NCBI GenBank assembly: GCA_040766655.1
Contig: JAXGQB010000002.1
Span: forward strand, 1-64,000
Reading direction: 5' to 3'
DNA from: JALOOB01 sp040766655
GTDB taxonomy: Bacteria > Chloroflexota > Anaerolineae > CG2-30-64-16
Length of the DNA stretch: 64,000 nucleotides
The notes under the pieces were generated by a model. The model worked only from the letters and a program-made list of their open reading frames with translations, did no database searches and had not been told where the DNA came from. The translations under genes were made by a program, and so were the position numbers. Below are positions 1 through 9,123 of the stretch, in pieces. Numbering within the stretch: position 1 is the first letter of the stretch; every line of letters begins with the position of its first letter.

Positions 1-73
1 AGGTAGTCCTGGCGGCGCGCCGTCCATCTGAGCCGGGCGTGGGCGGGACATCGGTTGTTCCGCGAACGCGGGA

Positions 74-204
74 GCCTACTCGGCAAGAATGCCGACGACG
101 AGGTCCATAGGGATACCGGAAAGAGGCCGCTCGCAAGAGCGGTCTTTTTGCGTTCGAAGAGCCGGAGGTTCTGCGGATGCGGCAGAGGTCAAGATGTGAC
201 ATGC
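74..204. repeat. Intergenic repeat element, copy A (with terminator hairpin)
   Basis: About 130 bp that aligns, nearly without gaps, with 9779-9909. Both copies open with TCGGCAAGAAT, carry GATACCGGA-like sequence, then a hairpin followed by T residues (here arms 125-132 and 137-144, then TTTTT), then TTCTGCGGATGCGG and finally TGACAT. The terminator half is clear. The conserved 5' half suggests a structured leader, small RNA or mobile terminator element, but I do not recognise a riboswitch class. It lies about 105 bp upstream of the lipoprotein gene at 311. Bases 1-73 show no gene I can support. Confidence 0.6.
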
Positions 205-310
205 TAGGGGAGATGTAAATCGAGGATCGCACTGAGTTGGAGCGGCGTCTCGACATTGAGCCAACTGCCGCGCCGATGGCGCCATCCATCCAACAAGAGG
301 AGACAAAGGG

Positions 311-1144
311 ATGAAACTGAAAAAGATCCTGACCCAATCTCACCTGGTCTATCCGATACTGGCAGGAGCGATCATTATGGTTTCGGGATGCACGCAGATC
401 CCGCCGGCGACGGCCACCCCAGCCGCCGCGCGGCCGGCAGACCTCAGCGGCACGCTGACTGGCACGGTCACCTACCTGGAGCGCATTGCCCTGGCCCCGG
501 ATGCGGTGGTCGAGGTAACGCTGCAGGAGGTATCCCGCGCTGACGCGCCGGCGACGGTCATTGCGACTCAGACGATCGAACCCAAGGGCGCTCAGGTGCC
601 GCTGGCCTTCACCCTGACCTACGATCCTGCGCAGATCACGCCGCGGGACATCTGGGCCGTCAGGGCGACCATCAAGGAGGGCGGTCAGCTCACCTGGACC
701 AGCACACGCCGCTATCCCGTGATCACCCAGGATGCGCCGGCTGACAACGTCGAGATCATCGTCGAGCAGGTGGCCAGGTCGCAGGGCCAGACGGGCGCGG
801 CGGCCAGCGGCGTGCTGACCGGGACCGTGACCTACCTGAACCGAATTGCCCTCCCGCCAACTGCGGTGATCGAGGTGCAGTTGCAGGACGTAACCTTGGC
901 GGATGCGCCCGCCACGGTCGTGGCAACCCAGCGGGTGGAGTCCGGCGGCCGCCAGGTGCCCATACCCTTCGAACTCGTCTACGATCCTGGCCAGATCCGC
1001 GAGGGTCGCATCTATGCCATGTCGGCACGCATCACCGTCGACGGCGCATTGCGTTACATCAATACCGCGATTCAGCGCGTCCTCACCGGCGACTCTCCGA
1101 CCACAAATATAGAAGTGGTTGTCCAACCGGTCCAGGGGGGCTGA
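311..1144 (+). CDS. Lipoprotein with two tandem YbaY-type domains
   Basis: 277 residues. The N-terminus is a lipoprotein signal: charged start, hydrophobic stretch and lipobox VSGC, with the lipidated Cys near residue 27. Two homologous halves follow (about residues 45-145 and 165-270). Each starts LTGTVTYLxRIAL and contains an xxATVxATQ and a YDPxQI motif, which matches the YbaY/YscW-like lipoprotein family; most members have one such domain. Ribosome site AGGAG precedes the ATG. It probably sits on the outer face of the cytoplasmic membrane. The function of the family is poorly known and I assign none. The gene appears monocistronic. Confidence 0.75.
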   Translation: MKLKKILTQSHLVYPILAGAIIMVSGCTQIPPATATPAAARPADLSGTLTGTVTYLERIALAPDAVVEVTLQEVSRADAPATVIATQTIEPKGAQVPLAFTLTYDPAQITPRDIWAVRATIKEGGQLTWTSTRRYPVITQDAPADNVEIIVEQVARSQGQTGAAASGVLTGTVTYLNRIALPPTAVIEVQLQDVTLADAPATVVATQRVESGGRQVPIPFELVYDPGQIREGRIYAMSARITVDGALRYINTAIQRVLTGDSPTTNIEVVVQPVQGG

Positions 1145-1210
1145 GGATCGCCCTGCGGGCCCGCCTGCAAGCCGCAAGATATCAGCGCCTGATGCGCGGA
1201 AAGGTCATCT

Positions 1211-2014
1211 ATGGAACATTCTCGGCCGCCTTATGATCGGCCCGGTGTGGATGCTCGCCAGACCGACGGGAAGTGGACGCGCATCCTCAAACGCGTCCTG
1301 GTCATCCTGCTGATCGTGCTGCTTGCGGGCGCGGTAGGGTTCACTGCCTGGGCGTACACACCTCTCGGACCGCTGCCCGAGGCAATCGTCGCGCTACAGT
1401 CGGACGCCACGGTTCAGGTCACAAGCGAGCCTTGGTTGACCTTCTCGCCTGAGGGGCAGCAGCCGGTCACCGGTTTCATCATTTACCCCGGCGGACGCGT
1501 AGATGCTCGCAGTTATGCGCCGGTCGCCAGGGCAATCGCTGCGGAGGGATACCTGGCCGTGATCGTGCCCGTGCCGTTCAATCTGGCGGTGTTCAAGCCA
1601 GCGGCCGCCGAGGCTGTGATCGCTGCACATGAGGAAGTTCAGCGGTGGGCAATCGGCGGCCATAGCCTTGGCGGTGCGATGGCCGCTGACTTCGTCCGCA
1701 CCCACCCGGATGCTGTGCAGGGGCTCGTGTTATGGGCAGCCTATCCAGCTGGCGAGGGCCTCGCGGAGCGCCAGGTGCCCGTTACCTCGATCTACGGCAC
1801 ACAGGATGGTGTGGCAACCAGCGAAGAGATCGCCGCTTCCCGGTTGATGCTGCCCTCCGAAACGCAGTTCGTGCCGATTGAGGGCGGGAACCACGCACAG
1901 ATGGGGTGGTATGGACCCCAGGGCGGGGACGGGGTTGCCAGCATCAGCCGTGAGGCTCAGCAAGCTCAGATGGTGGCTGCGACCGTCGCCCTGCTGGCTG
2001 AACTGGGACGCTAG
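1211..2014 (+). CDS. Membrane-anchored alpha/beta hydrolase
   Basis: 267 residues. A transmembrane segment at about residues 27-50 follows a basic N-terminus, so the catalytic domain should be extracytoplasmic. The nucleophile elbow GGHSLGGAMA (Ser about residue 155), an acidic residue in YGTQDGVAT and a His in GGNHAQMG form the expected Ser-Asp-His triad in family order. It resembles the dienelactone-hydrolase-like Abhydrolase_5 group. The substrate cannot be read from sequence. A weak AAGG ribosome site precedes the ATG, and the gene lies 66 bp after the lipoprotein gene, possibly co-transcribed. Confidence 0.75.
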   Translation: MEHSRPPYDRPGVDARQTDGKWTRILKRVLVILLIVLLAGAVGFTAWAYTPLGPLPEAIVALQSDATVQVTSEPWLTFSPEGQQPVTGFIIYPGGRVDARSYAPVARAIAAEGYLAVIVPVPFNLAVFKPAAAEAVIAAHEEVQRWAIGGHSLGGAMAADFVRTHPDAVQGLVLWAAYPAGEGLAERQVPVTSIYGTQDGVATSEEIAASRLMLPSETQFVPIEGGNHAQMGWYGPQGGDGVASISREAQQAQMVAATVALLAELGR

Positions 2015-2088
2015 CGCGAAGGCGGCCGACATGGGCGACCGCCTGCACGCCCGCGCCTTTGCCTGCCTGGCAGACTTCGGGACTCAGA

Positions 2089-2547
2089 TCACAGCCAGGC
2101 AGGCTGTTCCGCTTCCAGCACCTCGCGCAGGACATCGCGCATGCGATAGTGCCACTGGCCGTCCTGCTGCTTCATCTCAAACATCAGATCGACGCCTGGC
2201 GGGTTCTCCGGATTCACGCCGGGGGTTCGGTTGATGCGGCGGCCCAACGCACCTAACACACCGGCCAGTTCCTGCTCCGTCCTCTTGATGGCCACAGCGA
2301 GGTCGGAGGCGTTCAGCCCGGTTTCGCCGGCCTGGAACAGCGCCCGGTAGAGCGCCCTTTGAGCGGGCGGAACGGGCATGCGGCCGAGGACTGCGCGGAT
2401 CACCTCCGGCGCGGTTCGCTCAGCCTGTCGTGCCCTGCCACGTAGCCGGGCCACATGGGCCTCACCGCGCGGTGCGTCTTCGAACAGGTGCGCCACCGTG
2501 GCAAACTCTTCGACGGTCCCCGCGAACGTAAGCTTCGTGATTTGCAT
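2089..2547 (-). CDS. Hypothetical protein, paralogue of the upstream gene
   Basis: 152 residues. It aligns end to end with the product of 2635-3069: shared middle (Q-x-ALxxALxxAGxxGLxAxxLA), shared RTPG, and closely similar ends (VLREVLEAEQPAWL versus VTRKALDAHKPEWL). The middle resembles a small helical, HTH-like unit. No family is recognised. A GGAGA ribosome site precedes the ATG. The leader contains half of a perfect 18-bp inverted repeat (2562-2624), so expression may be controlled by attenuation or a bound regulator. Confidence 0.65.
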   Translation of the reverse strand: MQITKLTFAGTVEEFATVAHLFEDAPRGEAHVARLRGRARQAERTAPEVIRAVLGRMPVPPAQRALYRALFQAGETGLNASDLAVAIKRTEQELAGVLGALGRRINRTPGVNPENPPGVDLMFEMKQQDGQWHYRMRDVLREVLEAEQPAWL

Positions 2548-2561
2548 CGGTCTTCTCCGTT

Positions 2562-2624
2562 ACGTTGCGGCGGCCACGGGAGCTGCGCCCCATCCGCAGT
2601 CGGAGACCGTGGCCGCCGCAACGT
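2562..2624. promoter_or_regulatory. Perfect 18-bp inverted repeat between two paralogous genes
   Basis: Arms ACGTTGCGGCGGCCACGG (2562-2579) and its exact complement (2607-2624) enclose a 27-base loop. The repeat fills the 87-bp gap between the two minus-strand paralogues and stops about 15 bases before the start codon of the downstream one. There is no T-run after the stem, so a simple terminator is unlikely. A leader hairpin or operator fits better. Confidence 0.6.
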
Positions 2625-2634
2625 CAACTGCCCG

Positions 2635-3069
2635 TTACAGCCATTCCGGCTTGTGGGCGTCCAGCGCCTTGCGCGTCACGCCGCGCAGCTTGTAGCGCCA
2701 CTCCCCATCCACAGGCGTGATGTCCAGTATCAGCGTGATGCCCGGGCGCTGCAGCATGGCCGCGCCCGGCGTCCGGCGAACGCGTTGCGCCAACCGCGCC
2801 AGCATCCGACCGAGCTGCTGCTCGTTGCGGTCCAGCACGGTGGCCAATTCGAATGCCGTGAGGCCCGCCTGGCCAGCCTCGTACAGTGCTGCGAGCAGCG
2901 CCTGCTGTCCGGCGGGCAATGGGCCGTTCCGGAGCACCCGTTCTACGGCATTCGCCGCGTCTGCCGGGCGCAGGTTAATGGTGGCGCCCCTGCCAGGGCG
3001 CTGCGCCTTCCACAAAGGTGCACGCGCGCCGCGCGGCGCATCATGCATGGTTACTTGGATCACTCTCAT
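2635..3069 (-). CDS. Hypothetical protein, first of a tandem paralogous pair
   Basis: 144 residues from the ATG at 3069. This start is preferred over a GTG 33 bases upstream because GGGAGG lies at good spacing before it. The N-terminus (MRVIQVTMHDAPRGA) is beta-rich, the middle is predicted helical (LLAALYEAGQAGLTAFELATVL), and the end is WRYKLRGVTRKALDAHKPEWL-like. Its paralogue follows immediately. No known family. Divergent from the kinase gene, with which it shares an AT-rich regulatory gap containing tandem palindromes at 3201-3230. Confidence 0.65.
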   Translation of the reverse strand: MRVIQVTMHDAPRGARAPLWKAQRPGRGATINLRPADAANAVERVLRNGPLPAGQQALLAALYEAGQAGLTAFELATVLDRNEQQLGRMLARLAQRVRRTPGAAMLQRPGITLILDITPVDGEWRYKLRGVTRKALDAHKPEWL

Positions 3070-3200
3070 TCGATTCTGTTCCTCCCAGGGTGTACTTCTC
3101 ACGCTCTCACATGAGTGAACTCATTTTACCAAATTTCGATTGACCTGTCAAGGCCAAAGTCATCATTTTGAATATCTCTAATACATCTCAAATACAGATT

Positions 3201-3230
3201 TGAATATCAATTGATATCAATTGATATCAA
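3201..3230. promoter_or_regulatory. Three tandem 10-bp palindromes (TTGATATCAA type)
   Basis: One degenerate (TGAATATCAA) and two exact TTGATATCAA palindromes are fused head to tail in an AT-rich island within GC-rich sequence. The 10-bp period puts every unit on the same helix face, as in cooperative operator arrays. It lies in the divergent gap between the 2635-3069 gene (minus) and the kinase gene (plus). Confidence 0.5.
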
Positions 3231-3425
3231 ACTATCAGACTGGCTACGGTGACGGACCGAGAAGCGACGCGCGGAAAGTACGCATCCCGTTCTCTCGTCC
3301 GGCAAATGTTCCTGCACTGCGGTCGCCCTTCACTGCAATTTAGAGACATGCAACTTCTGTGTTATCGTGTGGATGTCGTAAAGAGGTGGATTCATCCCGG
3401 CAAGGCCATATCACAGAGTGACCTC

Positions 3426-4544
3426 ATGAGCGCCTCGTCAGCCTCCCTGTTGGTAGACAATCGGTATCTGCTCCTCGATCCGGTAGGAACGGGAGCGATG
3501 GGCAGGGTTTTTCGCGCGCTCGACCGTTTGACCGGCGACACGGTGGCGCTCAAACGGGTGACCATTCCGGCTGACCGGCCTGGGTTCAGCGATCGGGCCT
3601 CCGTGGACATCGATCTCCGACTGGCCCTGGCCCAGGAGTTCAGGACACTGGCCTCGTTGCACCATCCGCACATTATCAGCGTGCTGGATTATGGCTTCGA
3701 TGGCCAGCGCCAGCCCTACTTCACCATGGACCTGTTGGAGGACGCGCGAACGATCGTGGCGGCCGGGCAGGGTGAGCCGCTCAAGGTGCAGGTGGCATTG
3801 CTGATTCAGGTGCTGCAGGCACTGGCCTACCTGCATCGCCGGGACATCCTGCACCGCGATCTGAAACCGACCAACGTGCTGGTGACAGCCCAGGGCCAGG
3901 TTAAGCTGCTCGACCTCGGCCTGGCGAACCTCATTGCCGGCGCTCAGGGAGCGGCGGGCACGCTGGCCTACATGGCCCCGGAAGTGTTGCGCGGCCAGCC
4001 CGCCGGCCAGTCCGCCGACCTCCATGCGGCGGGCGTGATGGCCTACCAGCTCCTGGTGGGCCGCCATCCCTTCGATACCCACCACCCTGCCCACCTGATG
4101 GCCGGCATCCTGCACGAGGTTCCCGACCTGTCCCCGGTGGAGGATCCGCGCCTGGCAGCTGTCCTGGCCCGCTGGCTGGCCAAAGATCCGCAACAACGCT
4201 TCGCTGACGCGTACGACGTCATCGGTGCGTTGAGCCAGGCAACAGATCAGCCCATTCCCCAAGAGAGCAGCGCGATACGCGAGAGCTTCCTGCGCGCGGC
4301 ACGCTTTGTCGGCCGCGAGGCGGAGTTGGCGCAGCTGACCGGCGCGTTGGACCAGGCTGCTGGCGGGAAAGGCAGCGCCTGGCTGGTGGGCAGCGAGATG
4401 GGTATGGGAAAGTCCCGTCTGCTGGACGAACTACGGACGCGGGCACTCGTGGCCGGGGCGACGGTGGTGCGCGGCCAGGCGTCGAAGGCGGCGGCGCACC
4501 CTACCAGCTCTGGCAGGAACCGCTGCGCCGGCTGGCCCTCATGA
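3426..4544 (+). CDS. Ser/Thr protein kinase-AAA regulator, N-terminal part (frameshifted)
   Basis: From the ATG at 3426 the product opens with a Hanks-type kinase domain (about residues 10-270): glycine loop GTGAMGRVF, VALKRV lysine, catalytic HRDLKPTNVL, DLG in place of DFG, and APEVL. The start of an AAA/MalT-like NTPase follows (FVGREAEL; P-loop GSEMGMGKSRLL). The frame is lost near 4480-4486: one missing base turns the expected EGGGAPYQLW into unrelated sequence ending in a stop. The rest continues at 4541-7366, so the true gene is one reading frame of about 1310 codons. Such kinase-AAA-TPR proteins are common large signal integrators in Chloroflexota. The frameshift may be real or a sequencing error. 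Confidence 0.8.
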   Translation: MSASSASLLVDNRYLLLDPVGTGAMGRVFRALDRLTGDTVALKRVTIPADRPGFSDRASVDIDLRLALAQEFRTLASLHHPHIISVLDYGFDGQRQPYFTMDLLEDARTIVAAGQGEPLKVQVALLIQVLQALAYLHRRDILHRDLKPTNVLVTAQGQVKLLDLGLANLIAGAQGAAGTLAYMAPEVLRGQPAGQSADLHAAGVMAYQLLVGRHPFDTHHPAHLMAGILHEVPDLSPVEDPRLAAVLARWLAKDPQQRFADAYDVIGALSQATDQPIPQESSAIRESFLRAARFVGREAELAQLTGALDQAAGGKGSAWLVGSEMGMGKSRLLDELRTRALVAGATVVRGQASKAAAHPTSSGRNRCAGWPS

Positions 4545-7366
4545 TGCCGCTCGACGATCTCTCGGCAGGAGTCATCAAACCCCTTGTACCCGACCTCGCC
4601 CGCCTGCTCGGACGCGACATCCCGGACACACCTGAGCTCGATGGCGAAGCTGCCCGGCAGCGTCTCCACCTGACTCTGGCCGGCATCTGCTGGGCAGCGG
4701 CGCGCAACTGCTCACCCCTCGTGCTGCTGTTGGAGGATCTGCACTGGGCGACAGCAGGCCTCGATCCGCTCAGAGTTCTCAGTCGCGGCCTGGCAGGCCT
4801 GCCACTACTGGTGGTCGGCACCTTCAGCAGTGAAGAGCGCCCCAGCCTGCCGACGGAATGCCCCGCAATGAACTTGATGTCCCTGAGCCCTTTATCGCAG
4901 GCGAGCACGGCCGAGTTGATCGCATCTATGTTGGGAAAGGCTGGGGAGCAGCCGGCGCTGCACGATCTGCTGCAGAGGGAGACCGAGGGCAATCCCTTCT
5001 TTCTTGTGGAAACGGTGTACGCCCTGGCCGGAGACAGTGGCCAGTTGCAGGCGGTGAATGGCATGCCCGTCCCGGAGTCGATATCCGCCGGGGAGGTGCA
5101 GAAGGCTATCCGCAGGCGGTTGGCACGGGTTCCGGCATCGCACCGTCCGCTGTTGGTGCTGGCTGCGGTTGCCGGGCGCGGCCTTGACCCGGAGGTGTTG
5201 CGCGCGGTCGACCCCGACACGCACCTGGAAACCTGGCTCAACGACTGTGCCAACGCCGCGGTGTTGGAAGTGCGAGATGGCTCCTGGCGTTTTGTCCACG
5301 ATAAGCTGCGCACCGAATTGATGTGCGAGTTGCACGACGCGGAACGTTCCAGCCTTCACCGCCAGCTTGCCGAGGCGCTCGAACGGGTGTATCCAGACGA
5401 CCCTGTCTACGCTGCGGCCCTGTCAGCCCATTGGGAAGCAGCTGGGGTTCACCTTGTTGGTAGGGCGACTCCGGAGATCGCAGAGAAGACGGCCCGCTAT
5501 GCCCGCCTGGCCGGGGAACATGCGGCCGCTCTGTATGCCGATGCCGATGCGGTGCGCTTCTTCACCAGGGCGCTGGCATTCACACCGGATTTCGATGCCG
5601 CGGCCCGATCCGGCTTGCTGTTGGCCCGGGAACAGGTTTACGGCCGGCAGGGTAACCGGGAAGCCCAGGCCGCCGATCTGGCCCAATTGCGGGTCCTGGC
5701 CGATACCACTACATTTCGCTGCGCGGTTGCCTTGCGTGCGGGCGAGTATCATAACATGGTGAGCGAGTTTGGGCTGGCGCTGGTAGCGTCGGAGGAGGCG
5801 GGGCGGTGGGCGACCGAGTGCAACGATCGCGTGGGCCAGGCTCAGGCCCTGATCATCGCAGGTCAGGCCCTCAGTCAACAAGGCGCCTACGAGCAAGCTG
5901 AACAAAGGTGCGAACGTGCTGTGGAGATCGCCGAAGAGGCAGCTGCACCGATCCAACTCGCCCGCGCCCGCAGCGGCCTCGGCGAGGTCGCCCGTCGTCG
6001 CGGCGATTACCCCACCGCCAGGCAGCATTACGATCGGGCCCTGCACCTGGCGCGTGAGATCGACGACCGTGCCGGGCAGGTGCAATCCCTGCGCCACATG
6101 GGCCAGATTGCCAACGCACAGGGGGATTACGAGGTTGCGCGCCACGACTATCTCGCCGCGCTGGAGTTGGCCCGTCAGATCGGAGATCGGCCCCAGGAGG
6201 GACAGATCCTCCTGGATCTGGGGGAGATCGACTGGCGGCAGGGCGCGTACCAGCGGGCGATGACTTCGCTGCAGCAGAGCCTGGCGATCGCTCGCAGCGC
6301 AGGCGATCGGTTCACAGCTGCCGCGGTCCTGAACGGTATGGGCGCAGTGGCCTCGCAACAAGGGCGCTATGGCGAGGCGATCAAGTATTGGGAGCAGAGC
6401 CTGGCCCTCAAGCATGAGATCGGCGATCGGGCCGGCGCGAGCAGGACGCTGAACAACTTGGGGACCGTGGCCAGGCGGCAGGGACAACACGACCTGGCTC
6501 TACGCTACTATCAGCTGAGCCTGGCTATCAAGCAAGAGATCGGCGACCGGGCCGGGATGGCCGGTACGCTACAGAACCTGGGGGTGGTGGCCAAGGACCA
6601 GGGCCACTATGACGAAGCGATCGGTTACTTTGACCGAGGCCTGGCGATTGCCCGTGAGATCGGGGACCGGGCGGCGGAAGGCATGATGCTGACCAATCTG
6701 GGCAGGGTGGCGTGGCACCAGGGTCAGTATGCACGGGCCATTAGCAGCCACCGACAGAGCCTGAGCATCGGCCTGGCGATCGGAGATCGGGATGTCGAGG
6801 TCAACGCACTGACGAACCTGGGGCTGGTGGCCGAATGCCAGGGGCAGTACGATCAGGCAAGGCATTACTATCAGCAGAGCCTGGACGCCAGGCAGGAGAT
6901 AGGCGACCGGTCGGGGGAAGGCATTGTCCTGAACCACCTGGGAGCAGTGGCTCTGATCTGCTCCGAATACCATCTGGCCGAGCGTTGCCTTCGCCGGGCC
7001 CTGGACATTCGCCGCGAGCTGGGCCAGTCCCACTACCAGGTCGAAGACTGGGCCGGCCTGGCGCTCGCCGCCGTGCGGCAGGGCGACCGCGAGACGGCGG
7101 AGGCGTGGGCCGCGCAGCTTCTGGCGGCGTGGCTCGCAAGTCCTGCTTTCGACAGGGCCGATCAGCCCGTGCGCACGCTCTACTTCACCTGGCAGGTGTG
7201 CCGTGACCTGGCGCTGGCGGAAGTGGATGGGGTCCTGAATGCCGCGGGCAACGCGCTGCAACGCTGGATGGGTGACCATCCCGATCGGGAGGCGCAGTCG
7301 CTCTATCTGCAGCAGCCATATCACCGGGCGCTGTGGGATGCCTGGCAGACAAAGGGAACGCGATGA
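4541..7366 (+). CDS. AAA/TPR part of the kinase-AAA-TPR regulator
   Basis: 941 residues. The frame is open further upstream to about 4484, where it should join the kinase part. It begins with the remainder of the NTPase domain (VLLLEDLHWA Walker-B-like) and a helical region. About ten TPR units of 40 residues follow (5810-7010), each with a core like LGxVAxxQGxYxxA and ending in EIGDR. At DNA level these are diverged 120-bp tandem repeats. TPRs probably recruit partner proteins. The stop overlaps the start of the histidine kinase (ATGA), indicating translational coupling. Confidence 0.8.
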   Translation: MMPLDDLSAGVIKPLVPDLARLLGRDIPDTPELDGEAARQRLHLTLAGICWAAARNCSPLVLLLEDLHWATAGLDPLRVLSRGLAGLPLLVVGTFSSEERPSLPTECPAMNLMSLSPLSQASTAELIASMLGKAGEQPALHDLLQRETEGNPFFLVETVYALAGDSGQLQAVNGMPVPESISAGEVQKAIRRRLARVPASHRPLLVLAAVAGRGLDPEVLRAVDPDTHLETWLNDCANAAVLEVRDGSWRFVHDKLRTELMCELHDAERSSLHRQLAEALERVYPDDPVYAAALSAHWEAAGVHLVGRATPEIAEKTARYARLAGEHAAALYADADAVRFFTRALAFTPDFDAAARSGLLLAREQVYGRQGNREAQAADLAQLRVLADTTTFRCAVALRAGEYHNMVSEFGLALVASEEAGRWATECNDRVGQAQALIIAGQALSQQGAYEQAEQRCERAVEIAEEAAAPIQLARARSGLGEVARRRGDYPTARQHYDRALHLAREIDDRAGQVQSLRHMGQIANAQGDYEVARHDYLAALELARQIGDRPQEGQILLDLGEIDWRQGAYQRAMTSLQQSLAIARSAGDRFTAAAVLNGMGAVASQQGRYGEAIKYWEQSLALKHEIGDRAGASRTLNNLGTVARRQGQHDLALRYYQLSLAIKQEIGDRAGMAGTLQNLGVVAKDQGHYDEAIGYFDRGLAIAREIGDRAAEGMMLTNLGRVAWHQGQYARAISSHRQSLSIGLAIGDRDVEVNALTNLGLVAECQGQYDQARHYYQQSLDARQEIGDRSGEGIVLNHLGAVALICSEYHLAERCLRRALDIRRELGQSHYQVEDWAGLALAAVRQGDRETAEAWAAQLLAAWLASPAFDRADQPVRTLYFTWQVCRDLALAEVDGVLNAAGNALQRWMGDHPDREAQSLYLQQPYHRALWDAWQTKGTR

Positions 7367-9123
7367 CCGAGCAACAGGATGGGCAGAAGACCAGGAAAGA
7401 ACTCACGGAGGAACTGGATCTCCTGCGCCGGCGCGTGGCCGAGCTGGAAGAGATGGGCGATCGCTACACCGATCTGTTCGAGAGCTCCGGCGAGTCGGTC
7501 CTCATGATCGATCCCAGCACGTTTCGGATCCTGTATGCGAACGCCATCGCCGCTCGTCGTCTCGGGTACGGGCGGGAGGATCTGCTGCAACTGACGTTGG
7601 CTGACCTTGAGGCGCCCCGCCCACCCGAAGGCCTTTCCGAGGATATGGCTTGGGAATCCACCGTCAGCAATACCGTCTATTATGAGTGCAACTACCGGCA
7701 TCGTGATGGCCATGAAATCCCGGTCCAGGTCAGCAGCCGGCCGATGCAGCGTGGGCAGCAAGAGGTCCTGCTCAATGTCGTGCGCGACATCAGTGGCCGC
7801 AAGGAGATTGAGCGGCAACTCGCAGAATACCGCCATCACCTGGAGGAGCTCGTGGCCGCACGCACGGCCGAGCTGGCGGCTGCGGCCGATGAGGCGCAGC
7901 GTCTCAACAAGGAGCTGGCGCAGCGGCTGGTGGCGGAGCGGGAGATACTGGAGACGCTGGAGAAGCGCGTGGCGGATCGCACGCGCGAGCTGAGCACTCT
8001 CTATCGCGTATCGGCCATTGCGGGCGAAGCAGCGCCCCTGGACAAGACGATGGCGCGATCTCTGGATGTGGTGCTGGAAACGCTGGGCAGCCGGGTGGGG
8101 ATGATCCACCTGCGGGAGAGCGACGAAGCGCCGCTACAATTGGTCGCCCATCGGGGCCTGGCGGCAGAAGCCGCGGCAGAGATCGACGCCTCGTTAGGCG
8201 CGGGAGAGGATACCTGGTGGACGCAGGTGCTGGACAGGGACCGTCCGGTCATGCTGCGCGACGCGCGCTCGGAACTGGACGGCGTGCAGGGCGTGTGTGC
8301 ACCGGCGACCGGTGAGGGCGCGCGCGCCTGCCTGGCCGTGCCGGTCCGGGTGCAGGGATGGCCGGCCGGGGTATTGAGCGTGCTGCGGGAAGCGCGCGGG
8401 GAGTTCACGGCCGAAGAGGTGGCGCTGCTGATCACGATTGCCGATCAGCTGGGCACGGCGGTCGAAAGCGACCGGCTGCGCCTGAGCGCCGAACGGGCGC
8501 TGCTGCTGGAAGAGCGGCAGCGGCTGGCGCGCGACCTGCACGATGCTGTGAGCCAATCACTCTACAGCCTGGCGCTGTTTGCGGATGCGGCGCGCGCGGC
8601 GGAGGGCCAGGGGAGCGGTGAGCGGGTGGCGCACTACCTGACGCGGATCGAGCAGACGGCGCACCAGGCGCTCAAGGAGATGCGGCTGCTCATCTACGAG
8701 TTGCGGCCTTCGGCACTGGAACATGGCGGGTTGGCGCGTGCTCTGGAGCGGCGGCTTGAGGAAGTGGAGCGGCGGGCCGGGCTTGCAGTGACTTTTGGCG
8801 CCAGCCACTTAGAGGCCGGCCTGCCCCGACCAGTCGAGGATGCGCTCTACCGCATCGCACAGGAGAGCCTGAACAACGTCCTGAAGCATGCCCGTGCAAC
8901 CGCCGTGACGGTGCAGTTATCGGAGCTCGATGGTTGGGTGCAACTGGTCATCGAAGACAACGGTGTGGGGTTTGACCCACAGGCAGCCGCTGAGGGCGGT
9001 GGGCTCGGCCTGCGAAACCTCCGCCAGCGTGCGGAGCAGATCGGCGGATCGTTGGTCGTCACCTCTGCGCCCGGAGCGGGCACCCGGGTGACGGTGAGGA
9101 TTGCAACCCCGGAGGTGGGCTGA
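7363..9123 (+). CDS. PAS-GAF sensor histidine kinase, NarL/LiaS type
   Basis: 586 residues from the ATG overlapping the previous stop. Order: N-terminal coiled coil, PAS domain (about 35-150), long coiled coil (150-215), GAF domain (about 215-370), HisKA_3 dimerisation domain with ERQRLARDLHDAVSQ (phospho-His about 393), and an HATPase domain with N-box NNVLKHA, DNGVGFDP and GGLGLRNLRQRA. No transmembrane segment, so it is a cytosolic sensor. The partner is the response regulator at 9123, which overlaps it by one base. The PAS and GAF domains imply small-molecule or redox input, which I cannot specify. Confidence 0.9.
   Translation: MTEQQDGQKTRKELTEELDLLRRRVAELEEMGDRYTDLFESSGESVLMIDPSTFRILYANAIAARRLGYGREDLLQLTLADLEAPRPPEGLSEDMAWESTVSNTVYYECNYRHRDGHEIPVQVSSRPMQRGQQEVLLNVVRDISGRKEIERQLAEYRHHLEELVAARTAELAAAADEAQRLNKELAQRLVAEREILETLEKRVADRTRELSTLYRVSAIAGEAAPLDKTMARSLDVVLETLGSRVGMIHLRESDEAPLQLVAHRGLAAEAAAEIDASLGAGEDTWWTQVLDRDRPVMLRDARSELDGVQGVCAPATGEGARACLAVPVRVQGWPAGVLSVLREARGEFTAEEVALLITIADQLGTAVESDRLRLSAERALLLEERQRLARDLHDAVSQSLYSLALFADAARAAEGQGSGERVAHYLTRIEQTAHQALKEMRLLIYELRPSALEHGGLARALERRLEEVERRAGLAVTFGASHLEAGLPRPVEDALYRIAQESLNNVLKHARATAVTVQLSELDGWVQLVIEDNGVGFDPQAAAEGGGLGLRNLRQRAEQIGGSLVVTSAPGAGTRVTVRIATPEVG

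Noticed and set aside
1..73. Truncated gene at the left edge
   Set aside because: No frame gives recognisable protein sequence in 73 bases.
3249..3425. GTG start extending the kinase by 59 residues
   Set aside because: The extension has no kinase homology and overlaps promoter-like sequence; the ATG at 3426 directly precedes the kinase fold.
4541..4545. Separate ATPase-TPR gene starting at 4541
   Set aside because: Conserved NTPase sequence lies in frame upstream of this ATG, so it is the continuation of the frameshifted kinase gene.
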